Source of the DNA: Clostridiales bacterium | GTDB lineage: Bacteria > Bacillota > Clostridia > Lachnospirales > Lachnospiraceae | Length of the DNA stretch: 64,000 nt | Reading direction: 5' to 3' | NCBI GenBank assembly: GCA_012523775.1 | Contig: JAAYTK010000082.1 | Span: 1 to 64,000, forward strand | Part shown: one piece after another, positions 48,246 through 56,682 of the stretch | Layout: each line of letters starts with the position of its first letter | Numbering within the stretch: position 1 is the first letter of the stretch | Program-made: the position numbers and the translations under genes | The notes under the pieces: model-generated | What the model saw: the letters and a program-made list of their open reading frames with translations, nothing else | What the model was told of the DNA's origin: nothing | Database searches by the model: none

Positions 48246-48740
48246 ATGGGTGTTAAAACAAGTAGTGTAGCTTTTACCGGAACAAAAGAGCAGTATAAAA
48301 AGCTACTGGGTATCATTGCTGAACACAAAGATGATAAAGGTGCATTGATGCCAATTATGCAAAAGGCTCAAGATATTTATGGTTATCTGCCTATTGAAGT
48401 TCAATCTATAATTTCTAATGAAATGAATATACCACTGGAAAAGATATACGGTATCGCTACTTTTTATTCTCAATTTTCTCTTAATCCAAAAGGAAAATAT
48501 GTAATTTCAATATGTCTGGGAACGGCATGCTACGTTAAGGGTGCCGGTGATATTTATAATAAGCTTAAGGAGCTGTTAAATATCTCTGACGGAGAATGTA
48601 CTCCGGACGGAAAATTCTCACTGGATTCGTGTCGCTGTATCGGAGCATGCGGCTTGGCTCCTGTAATGATGATAAACGATGATGTGTACGGAAAAATTAC
48701 AGTTGATGACGTTGAGGGTATTTTAGCTAAATACGAATAA
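48246..48740 (+). CDS. NuoE-like [2Fe-2S] subunit of NAD(P)-dependent hydrogenase
   Basis: MQKAQDIYGYLPIEVQSIIS, GIATFYSQFSLNPKGKYVISICLGTACYVKGA, DSCRCIGACGLAPVMMIND. Confidence 0.93.
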   Translation: MGVKTSSVAFTGTKEQYKKLLGIIAEHKDDKGALMPIMQKAQDIYGYLPIEVQSIISNEMNIPLEKIYGIATFYSQFSLNPKGKYVISICLGTACYVKGAGDIYNKLKELLNISDGECTPDGKFSLDSCRCIGACGLAPVMMINDDVYGKITVDDVEGILAKYE

Positions 48741-48742
48741 TT

Positions 48743-49300
48743 ATGTTACCTGAAATTTCTTTAAACATACTGGATATTGCCAATAATTCTATACGGGCCG
48801 GAGCCAACCTAATTAAAATCGAGGTTCGTATATCCAGAGAATCAGACATTTTAACAGTTAAGATAACAGATAATGGATGCGGCATGACAGACGAACATAT
48901 GACAAAGGTTAGCGATCCCTTCTTCACTACCCGCAAAACCAGAAATGTGGGATTGGGAATTCCATTTTTAAAGCAGGCTACCGAATCAACCGGAGGGGAT
49001 TTATCTATAGAATCATCACTTTGTAAAGGTACTGTAATCAATGCCTCCTTCGGTCTTTCACATATTGACAGAATGCCGTTGGGAGACATATGTTCCACTA
49101 TATATACATTAATACTGGCAAATCAAGACATTGATTTTCTCTACATCTATGAATGTGACGGCAAAGAATATCAGCTGGACACAAGAGATATAAGACAGAT
49201 TCTTGGGGATATAAGATTCGATGCACCGGAGGTTGCCGGATTTATACGAAACTATCTTAAAGAAAATCAATGGGAAATAGATGGCGGCAATTCGTTTTAG
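48743..49300 (+). CDS. HATPase-only kinase-like protein within hydrogenase operon
   Basis: LDIANNSIRAGA, ITDNGCGMTDEH, PFFTTRKTRNVGLGIPFLKQA; no H-box. Confidence 0.85.
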   Translation: MLPEISLNILDIANNSIRAGANLIKIEVRISRESDILTVKITDNGCGMTDEHMTKVSDPFFTTRKTRNVGLGIPFLKQATESTGGDLSIESSLCKGTVINASFGLSHIDRMPLGDICSTIYTLILANQDIDFLYIYECDGKEYQLDTRDIRQILGDIRFDAPEVAGFIRNYLKENQWEIDGGNSF

Positions 49301-49336
49301 CCGTTATGACAGATATGAATAAAAGGAGGAAAGCAG

Positions 49337-49708
49337 ATGAAATCTCTAGAAGAGCTTAAAGCAATTCGAGAAACCATGCAGGCACAGATGGGATTACGCA
49401 AGGAAGACAGTAACCAGACTCGTATTGTAGTCGGTATGGCTACCTGCGGTATTGCCAGTGGTGCAAGACCTGTACTTACCGCTCTTTCCAATATAGTACA
49501 GGAAAAGGGCTTGACAAACGTTATGGTAACACAGACCGGATGTATAGGATTATGTCAATATGAGCCTATAGTCGAGATACTCGAACCCGGTAAGGATAAA
49601 GTAACTTATGTAAAAATGACACCGGAAAAAGCATTAGAAATAGTAGATCAGCATATAATCCGTGGTCAAATAGTGAGTAAATATACTATTTCCGAGATAG
49701 TCGGATAA
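49337..49708 (+). CDS. [2Fe-2S] thioredoxin-like ferredoxin subunit (HndB type)
   Basis: VVGMATCGIASGARPVL...VTQTGCIGLCQYEPIVEI. Confidence 0.88.
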   Translation: MKSLEELKAIRETMQAQMGLRKEDSNQTRIVVGMATCGIASGARPVLTALSNIVQEKGLTNVMVTQTGCIGLCQYEPIVEILEPGKDKVTYVKMTPEKALEIVDQHIIRGQIVSKYTISEIVG

Positions 49709-49725
49709 CCAAAGGAGGTCACATT

Positions 49726-51513
49726 ATGTATCGTTCACATGTATTAGTCTGTGGTGGAACCGGATGTACTTCCTCCGGAACTCCAAAGGTCTTGGAAGCA
49801 TTTACAGATGAAATTAAAAAAGCAGGCCTAGAAAAAGAAGTGGCAGTTGTACAGACCGGTTGTCATGGATTATGTGCTTTAGGTCCCATTGTAGTTATTT
49901 ACCCGGAAGCAACGTTCTATTCCATGGTAAAGCCCGAGGATGTTTTCGAAATAGTAAACGAACATCTTCTAAAGGGACGTATTGTTACTAGGCTGGTTTA
50001 TGATGAAACTGTTTCAGAGGAAGGAATAACCTCTATCAGTGATACTGATTTTTACAAGAAGCAGCATAGAATTGCCCTGCGTAACTGCGGTATTATAAAT
50101 CCCGAAAGCATTGATGAATATATTGCTACAAACGGTTACGAAGCATTAGGAAGGGCACTAACCCAATATACTCCCGATGAAGTTATTCAGATTATTCTGG
50201 ATAGCGGACTTAGAGGAAGAGGCGGCGGCGGGTTCCCTACAGGTTTAAAGTGGAAGCTTGCCAGAGGTAATGACGCCGATCAGAAATACGTCTGCTGTAA
50301 TGCCGATGAGGGTGATCCGGGAGCTTTTATGGATCGTTCCGTATTAGAGGGTGATCCTCATGTAGTATTAGAAGCTATGGCAATAGCCGGCTATGCAATC
50401 GGAGCCTCCATGGGTTATATTTATATCCGTGCAGAGTATCCCATTGCTGTTGAAAGATTAAGTATAGCTATTTCACAGGCAAGAGAATACGGCTTGCTTG
50501 GTAAGAATATATTCGGTTCCGGTTTTGATTTTGACATAGAGCTTAGACTCGGTGCCGGTGCATTCGTATGTGGCGAAGAAACCGCATTAATTACCTCTAT
50601 AGAGGGCAACCGAGGCGAACCACGCCCCCGTCCTCCTTTCCCTGCACAGAAGGGACTGTTCCAAAAGCCAACTATACTAAACAACGTTGAGACCTATGCA
50701 AATATTCCTCAGATTATTCTTAACGGTGCCGAGTGGTTTAGCTCCTTAGGAACAGAAAAATCCAAGGGTACAAAGGTATTTGCACTGGGAGGAAAAATCC
50801 ATAATACAGGTCTCGTAGAGATTCCAATGGGAACAACCCTTAGAGAGGTTGTTGAGGAAATAGGTGGCGGAATTCCGGACGGAAAGAAATTTAAAGCCGC
50901 ACAAACAGGCGGACCCTCCGGCGGATGTATCCCATACAGTCATTATGATATACCCATTGACTATGATAACTTACTTGAAATAGGTTCAATGATGGGCTCC
51001 GGTGGACTCATCGTCATGGATGAGGACAACTGCATGGTAGATATCGCTAAGTTCTTCCTCGAATTTACCGTGGACGAATCCTGTGGAAAATGTACTCCTT
51101 GCCGTGTAGGTACAAAGCGTCTCTATGAAATGCTTGAAAAGATTACTGAAGGTAAGGGCACCATGGAGGACCTTGAAAAGCTTGAGGATCTATGCAAATA
51201 TATCAAGGAAAATTCTCTGTGCGGATTGGGTCAAAGTGCTCCTAATCCCGTATTATCCACTCTACAGTTCTTTAAGGATGAATATATGGCTCATGTTGTA
51301 GACAAGAAATGTCCTGCCGCCGTATGTAAGGCTCTGCTGTCATATGTAATAGATGCAGAACTGTGTAAGGGCTGTACCTTATGTTCAAGGAGCTGTCCGA
51401 ACAATGCCATATCCGGTAAGGTCAAAGAAGCTCATATTATCGATCAAGATAAGTGTATCAAGTGTGGCGTATGTATGGAAAAATGTCGCTTTGGTGCTAT
51501 ATCAATACGCTAG
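49726..51513 (+). CDS. NuoF-like subunit of NAD(P)-dependent [FeFe]-hydrogenase (HndC/HydB type)
   Basis: GLRGRGGGGFPTGLKWKLA, CNADEGDPGAFMDRS, GAGAFVCGEETALITSIEGNRGEPRPRPPFPA, ESCGKCTPCRVGT, C-terminal 2x[4Fe-4S]. Confidence 0.95.
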   Translation: MYRSHVLVCGGTGCTSSGTPKVLEAFTDEIKKAGLEKEVAVVQTGCHGLCALGPIVVIYPEATFYSMVKPEDVFEIVNEHLLKGRIVTRLVYDETVSEEGITSISDTDFYKKQHRIALRNCGIINPESIDEYIATNGYEALGRALTQYTPDEVIQIILDSGLRGRGGGGFPTGLKWKLARGNDADQKYVCCNADEGDPGAFMDRSVLEGDPHVVLEAMAIAGYAIGASMGYIYIRAEYPIAVERLSIAISQAREYGLLGKNIFGSGFDFDIELRLGAGAFVCGEETALITSIEGNRGEPRPRPPFPAQKGLFQKPTILNNVETYANIPQIILNGAEWFSSLGTEKSKGTKVFALGGKIHNTGLVEIPMGTTLREVVEEIGGGIPDGKKFKAAQTGGPSGGCIPYSHYDIPIDYDNLLEIGSMMGSGGLIVMDEDNCMVDIAKFFLEFTVDESCGKCTPCRVGTKRLYEMLEKITEGKGTMEDLEKLEDLCKYIKENSLCGLGQSAPNPVLSTLQFFKDEYMAHVVDKKCPAAVCKALLSYVIDAELCKGCTLCSRSCPNNAISGKVKEAHIIDQDKCIKCGVCMEKCRFGAISIR

Positions 51514-51526
51514 AATGGAGGTTAGT

Positions 51527-53275
51527 ATGGAAAAGGTAAAAGTTAAGATAAATGGCATATCTGTTGAAGTTCCACAGGGGACAACTATTTTAGAAGCAGC
51601 CAGACTTGCCCACATTGAGATTCCTACCCTTTGCTTCCTTAAGGAAATCAACGAAATCGGTGCTTGTCGTATATGCGTTGTAGAGGTTAAAGGTGCAAGA
51701 AGCCTTGTGGCATCCTGTGTTTATCCTGTGTCGGATGGTATGGAGATAAGAACAGATTCACCAAAGGTGCTGGCTTCCCGCAGACAGACACTGGAGCTTA
51801 TTCTCTCCGATCATGACAGAAAGTGCTTATCATGTGTAAGAAGCGGAAATTGCGAGCTTCAAAAGCTGTGCTATGACCTTAAGGTAGAAGATGAGACGAC
51901 TTATGAAGGAGAACGTAATCATTACGAAATAGACAACTCCTCTGCCCATATGGTTAGGGATAACAATAAATGTATCTTATGTCGTCGCTGCTCAGCAGTT
52001 TGTGAGCATGTACAGGGAATAGGAGTAATCGGTGCAAACGAAAGAGGCTTTACAACCAATATCTCCTGCGCTTTTGATATGGGTCTGGGAGAAACCAGCT
52101 GTGTATCCTGCGGACAATGTATTGTTGCATGTCCTACCGGTGCATTATATGAAAAGGATTATACCGATGAAGTATTTGAAGCTATTAATGATCCTGATAA
52201 ATATGTTATCGTACAGACAGCACCTGCGGTACGTGCAGCCTTAGGAGAAGCCTTTGGTCTTCCTATAGGTACCAATGTACAGGGTAAAATGGTTGCCGCT
52301 CTGAGACGGCTTGGTTTTGATAAGGTATTCGATACTGATTTTGCCGCGGACCTTACAATTATGGAAGAAGCAACAGAGTTTATAGATCGTGTAAAACACA
52401 ATGGGGTACTCCCCCTCATAACCTCCTGTTCACCGGGATGGATTAAATACTGTGAGCACTATTATCCCGATATGCTAGATAACCTGTCAAGCTGTAAATC
52501 ACCACAGCAGATGTTCGGGGCAATTACAAAGACATATTATGCCAAGAAGATGGGACTCGATCCCAAAAAGATAGTCATGGTAAGCGTTATGCCTTGTACT
52601 GCCAAGAAATTTGAAATCGGCCGTGATGATCAGAATGCAGCGGATGTACCGGATGTAGATATTTCAATCACCACAAGAGAGCTTGCCAGAATGATAGAAC
52701 GCGTCGGTCTTAACTTCCTGTCACTTCCCGATGAGGAATTTGATGATCCACTGGGACGTTCTACCGGAGCGGCAGTGATTTTCGGTGCAACCGGTGGTGT
52801 TATGGAGGCAGCACTGCGTACAGCCGTTGAAACACTCAGCGGTGAAGAGCTCCCTAATCCTGAATTTGTAGAGGTTAGAGGTACACAGGGAATCAAGAAG
52901 GCAACCTATCATGTGGCAGGTATGGATGTGAACGTTGCCGTAGTATCAGGACTTAATAACGCAAAAACCATTTTGGATGAAATAAAAACGGGTAAATCCA
53001 ATTATCATCTGGTTGAGATAATGGGATGTCCCGGCGGATGTGTAAATGGCGGCGGACAGCCTCAGCAGCCCGCCAGCATCAGAAACAATACCGATATAAG
53101 AGCTTTGCGTGCAAAGGCTCTCTATGATCAGGATGCTTCGATGCCAATAAGAAAATCCCATGAGAATCCTTCTATTAAGATGTTGTATGATGACTTCTTA
53201 AAGGCTCCGGGAAGCCATAAGGCACACGAAATACTTCATACAACCTATGTTAAAAGAGCAATCAACCCCTTTTAA
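51527..53275 (+). CDS. NADH-dependent [FeFe]-hydrogenase catalytic subunit (group A, HndD/HydA type)
   Basis: N-terminal 2Fe-2S and 4Fe-4S domains, H-cluster motifs TSCSPGWIKYCE, MPCTAKKFEI, MGCPGGCVNGGGQP. Confidence 0.96.
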   Translation: MEKVKVKINGISVEVPQGTTILEAARLAHIEIPTLCFLKEINEIGACRICVVEVKGARSLVASCVYPVSDGMEIRTDSPKVLASRRQTLELILSDHDRKCLSCVRSGNCELQKLCYDLKVEDETTYEGERNHYEIDNSSAHMVRDNNKCILCRRCSAVCEHVQGIGVIGANERGFTTNISCAFDMGLGETSCVSCGQCIVACPTGALYEKDYTDEVFEAINDPDKYVIVQTAPAVRAALGEAFGLPIGTNVQGKMVAALRRLGFDKVFDTDFAADLTIMEEATEFIDRVKHNGVLPLITSCSPGWIKYCEHYYPDMLDNLSSCKSPQQMFGAITKTYYAKKMGLDPKKIVMVSVMPCTAKKFEIGRDDQNAADVPDVDISITTRELARMIERVGLNFLSLPDEEFDDPLGRSTGAAVIFGATGGVMEAALRTAVETLSGEELPNPEFVEVRGTQGIKKATYHVAGMDVNVAVVSGLNNAKTILDEIKTGKSNYHLVEIMGCPGGCVNGGGQPQQPASIRNNTDIRALRAKALYDQDASMPIRKSHENPSIKMLYDDFLKAPGSHKAHEILHTTYVKRAINPF

Positions 53276-53280
53276 ATGAT

Positions 53281-53327
53281 TTAAATTCCCCTAAAACCTT
53301 TGCATGTTTGGTTTTAGGGGAATTTAA
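53281..53327 (+). terminator. Terminator of hydrogenase operon
   Basis: TTAAATTCCCCTAAAACC-TTTGCATGTTT-GGTTTTAGGGGAATTTAA. Confidence 0.85.
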
Positions 53328-53400
53328 TATTATATTGACTTTTATTATTATGTTTCTTATACTTTATATATAGTTACTAAAAGGGAAGGAGCGGATTAAT

Positions 53401-53781
53401 ATGGCATTTAAGTTGGAACACCCCTTGTTACTTCTTGATAATAGCAATATGAATACCCTCTTTAACGAAGGTGAATTCAAATGCACCAATATGACATTTG
53501 AAGAGGCAAGAGAAATCATCGGTATGTACGAAAAGGACGAAATTGTTCTATGCTTCACGCATCCTGACACCTATGATATCATATTTAACTATCTCGGAAT
53601 ACCAAATAAGGACTTTGAATATAAACAAATCCGCAATATGCGAGTTAATCAGGATGGTATAATATTTAAGATTTATACCACACCTTCTGAGACACAGCCG
53701 ATAATCCATGCGGACGGAGTAGAGGCTAAAAAGATTCAAAACATCTATGTATACTGTGTACATATAACCAGAACCAAGTAA
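53401..53781 (+). CDS. Small protein, possible distant DUF1874/AcrIII-1-like fold
   Basis: 126 aa with RBS and own terminator; EEAREIIGMYEKDEIVLCFTHPDTYDIIFNYLGI...QDGIIFKIY pattern. Confidence 0.7.
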   Translation: MAFKLEHPLLLLDNSNMNTLFNEGEFKCTNMTFEEAREIIGMYEKDEIVLCFTHPDTYDIIFNYLGIPNKDFEYKQIRNMRVNQDGIIFKIYTTPSETQPIIHADGVEAKKIQNIYVYCVHITRTK

Positions 53782-53814
53782 TATCTTCGTTTAACACCCA
53801 TATAGATAAGCTAA

Positions 53815-53841
53815 GGGAATGTTCTTAAACATTCCCTTTTT
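53815..53841 (+). terminator. Rho-independent terminator
   Basis: GGGAATGTT-CTTA-AACATTCCC-TTTTT. Confidence 0.85.
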
Positions 53842-54005
53842 CTATGCTTACTGCATCTCTGAATTCCTATATTTAACTTGATATCCTATTTGTTACCATG
53901 TATAATATGCCTAACGGATGTTCGGGGTTATATTTTATTTGACTAATGTTAGTTATAACGTGAACACTAGTGGCTTCAATCATTCCGGCGAACTGAAAAG
54001 AATGA

Positions 54006-54293
54006 CGATATAATAAATGTGGAGCAGGGGCATATTATTGGGGTGGTGCGAATGGCAACAGAATTTCGCTGGACCTCTACTTAAAGGGTGGCATCAATGG
54101 CGGTATCAGAGCTTTCGGAAAAGAGTACAATATCATCAGCTTTTACCTGGATGCCCACGGCACGCTGGCATCAGGAGGAGGCTTTAAGACATGGGAGCTC
54201 GGGTGCAGCTGCACGGTCGGCTATAGCCTTGATTTGTGGCTGGTCGAAATCGAGGGCTCGGTCAACGCCAGCTTTGACACAACGATAGGATAA
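54006..54293 (+). pseudogene. Start-less C-terminal remnant of an unknown protein
   Basis: Open frame GAYYWGGANGNRISLDLYLKGGINGGIRAFGKEYNIISFYLDAHGTLASGGGFKTWELGCSCTVGYSLDLWLVEIEGSVNASFDTTIG* with upstream stop and no plausible start; visibly GC-richer than flanks; followed by a terminator. Confidence 0.65.
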
Positions 54294-54343
54294 TAGTTTT
54301 ACAAACCAGCCAGGTCAAGAGGAGTATTACCAGAATTATTACT

Positions 54344-54382
54344 ATAAATCCCATACTTTTCGAAGTTTGGGATTTATTTTTT
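54344..54382 (+). terminator. Rho-independent terminator
   Basis: ATAAATCCCA...TGGGATTTATTTTTT. Confidence 0.8.
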
Positions 54383-54435
54383 GCATAAAAATGGAGCCTC
54401 GCAATAATTACTTAAGCGACAGCTCCATTTGTATC

Positions 54436-54816
54436 CTAATTACATTCTTCGCATCTACCGTAGAAATACGTTGCATGTCCTTCTATTTCTCCGGGAAAAT
54501 TCTTATTGGCAATATCATTAATATGGTCTATTGAGTCCATCTCCAGATCTAATATCCTCTGACAATCCTTACATAAAAAATGATAGTGCTTCTGTGTATT
54601 GCCGTCATAGTGGTCGCTTCCGTCAATACCGTTAATCCTTATGATCTCGCCCTTTTCTACCAAAAGGCTCAGGTTGCGATAGATAGTACCCAGACTTATA
54701 TTCGGATAGATCTCCCTAATACGCATATATATAGTGTCTGCGGTCGGATGCTCTTTGGTATGTGATAAGTATTCTTTAATAGCTTCTCTTTGACGGCTGT
54801 ATTTCAATGTAGCCAT
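54436..54816 (-). CDS. Fur/PerR family transcriptional regulator
   Basis: TLKYSRQREAIKEYLSHTKEHPTADTIYMRIREIYPNISLGTIYRNLSLLVEKGEI; HYHFLCKDC. Confidence 0.93.
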   Translation of the reverse strand: MATLKYSRQREAIKEYLSHTKEHPTADTIYMRIREIYPNISLGTIYRNLSLLVEKGEIIRINGIDGSDHYDGNTQKHYHFLCKDCQRILDLEMDSIDHINDIANKNFPGEIEGHATYFYGRCEECN

Positions 54817-54933
54817 TACAATCATCTCCTTGGCTAATTCATATTATTACTAATTAGATAATAGTAATTATTATTATAAACCTCATAATATCATTAGTCA
54901 AGCGGCTACTCTTTATTGAAGTCCATCAGTCTA

Positions 54934-56091
54934 TTATATCTCAATAGACTCTGCAACGATAAAATCTATAATCTTACGAAACAGTAAATCTTCTCTAAGT
55001 ATGTCCGTCTCTGCTTCTTCTAAAAACGCCTCGTTGGACTCATAGCCATATTGCTCTGTATATTCAGATACCTTGGCTTGAAATTCCTCCTCAGTAAGCT
55101 CTATACCCTCTGCATTACTGATGGCTTTAATAAATAGCTCCCTTGTTGCCATGTTTCTGGAATATTCTTTAATATCTGCTTCAAAGGCTTCCATGGTGCC
55201 ACCGGATAATACAATAAATGTCTCCAAATCCGTCTCGTAGCTGGCTGCCACATTAATATATAGGGTCCTTAGATCAGATTCATAATACTCCACTAAGTTA
55301 TCAGGCAATGTTATTTCCGAATTCTTAATGATGGTATCATATAAATCATTTTCCTTTTGGCTAATCATCCTTTCTGTGTAATACGCATTAAGCTCACTAC
55401 GCAGATTTTCAACATATTCTTCCTTTGAGTCAAAGCCCACTATATTATTAATATAATCATCTGTAATTTCATAGTATTGAATACCGTTGACAATAACCTT
55501 GAAGACTGCCGGCTCACCGGCTAAAGTAGCATTGCCATAATTCTCAGGAAAAACCACATTAACCTCAATTTCAGTATTAAGCTCGGCTCCTATAAGCTGA
55601 TCTTCAAATCCGTCAATGAACTGACGGGAGCCGACTGTAAGGTCATATCCCTGAAATGAACCGCCACTGAAGGGTTCCCCATTATGATATCCAACAAAAT
55701 CTATATTAACCGTATCACCAAGCTGTACCGCTCTGTCAGTCACAACAATAGGTGTGGCACCGTTGTCATGCATGTCCATTTGAATCGCAATTTCAAGATT
55801 CTCTTCCGTCACTGTTAACTTCTCAACCTTAACCTCAACACCTTTATATTGGCCGATTTTAATATAATCATTATAATCGTAGTCTTCCTTAACTACAGGA
55901 TTCTCTATTGGTACGAATTTATCTGTGACTTCCCCTTCATCGGTATTATCGGTATCATCGGTAGGTACAGGTGTGGGTGTTGCCTCGATGTTATTATTAC
56001 TGTCGCTATCTTCGTTTGTTTTCTTGTTGCAGCCTGCAAATACAGCCATAATACTTAGACTTAATATTAATATCAATACGAATTTTTTCAT
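54934..56091 (-). CDS. Lipoprotein with trigger-factor-like FKBP PPIase and SurA-like C-terminal domain
   Basis: Lipobox SIMAVFAGC; GDTVNIDFVGYHNGEPFSGGSFQGYDLTVGSRQFIDGFEDQLIGAE; helical C-terminus. Confidence 0.88.
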   Translation of the reverse strand: MKKFVLILILSLSIMAVFAGCNKKTNEDSDSNNNIEATPTPVPTDDTDNTDEGEVTDKFVPIENPVVKEDYDYNDYIKIGQYKGVEVKVEKLTVTEENLEIAIQMDMHDNGATPIVVTDRAVQLGDTVNIDFVGYHNGEPFSGGSFQGYDLTVGSRQFIDGFEDQLIGAELNTEIEVNVVFPENYGNATLAGEPAVFKVIVNGIQYYEITDDYINNIVGFDSKEEYVENLRSELNAYYTERMISQKENDLYDTIIKNSEITLPDNLVEYYESDLRTLYINVAASYETDLETFIVLSGGTMEAFEADIKEYSRNMATRELFIKAISNAEGIELTEEEFQAKVSEYTEQYGYESNEAFLEEAETDILREDLLFRKIIDFIVAESIEI

Positions 56092-56216
56092 TTACTTATC
56101 CCTTTCTTTTAGGTTTGCATAGGATATTTCCTTGCACTCATTCATTTATACCATATTCGGGGTAAAAAATAAAGTAAAAAGAGGGAGTTCACAATATTTA
56201 AACAATTTACCAATTA

Positions 56217-56250
56217 AAAGAAGAGCAGTCTTTGCTTACTGCTCTCTCTT
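56217..56250 (-). terminator. Rho-independent terminator downstream of the c-di-AMP receptor gene
   Basis: AAGAGCAGTCTTTGCTTACTGCTCTCTCTTT. Confidence 0.65.
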
Positions 56251-56271
56251 TCATCATCTGAATGGGGATAA

Positions 56272-56589
56272 TTAAATTTTCTCAAATCGGTCTACATCCA
56301 TAACAAATATAGTCGCGCCTCCTACATTAACCACCACATTCATCGAGGTATATTCACCGCTCCCTACCGGATTTGAAATAATTTGTTTTCTAGGACCACA
56401 GGCCTTCTTTACAATGTTTATAACATCATCCACCTTATCTTCATCTGTACCAATCATTAAGGTTGTATTGCCTTCCCGTAAAAAACCTCCTGTAGATGCC
56501 AGCTTTGTCACATAGTATCCCTCTTTGTTTAATGCAGCCGTAACATCTCCGCTATCAATATTTCGTACAATTACATAGATAAGCTTCAT
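56272..56589 (-). CDS. Cyclic-di-AMP receptor, PII-like PstA/DarA
   Basis: MKLIYVIVRNIDSGDVTAALNKEGYYVTKLASTGGFLREGNTTLMIG...GGATIFVMDVDRFEK. Confidence 0.92.
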   Translation of the reverse strand: MKLIYVIVRNIDSGDVTAALNKEGYYVTKLASTGGFLREGNTTLMIGTDEDKVDDVINIVKKACGPRKQIISNPVGSGEYTSMNVVVNVGGATIFVMDVDRFEKI

Positions 56590-56682
56590 GGAACCACCGC
56601 CTTTCTACAGTATAGTATTCACATGAATTAACGAATGCTTATTATATTCATTATATTACATGAATGGATAAAAGTAAATGAA

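Noticed and set aside
51353-51526. N-terminal extension of the hydrogenase ORF (640 aa start)
   Set aside because: Overlaps the ferredoxin end of the NuoF-like gene in another frame; a good RBS (GGAGGTTAGT) precedes ATG at 51527.
54088-54288. 66-aa ORF MASMAVSELSEKSTISS...
   Set aside because: Out of frame with the more protein-like start-less remnant 54006-54293; the remnant frame explains the region better.
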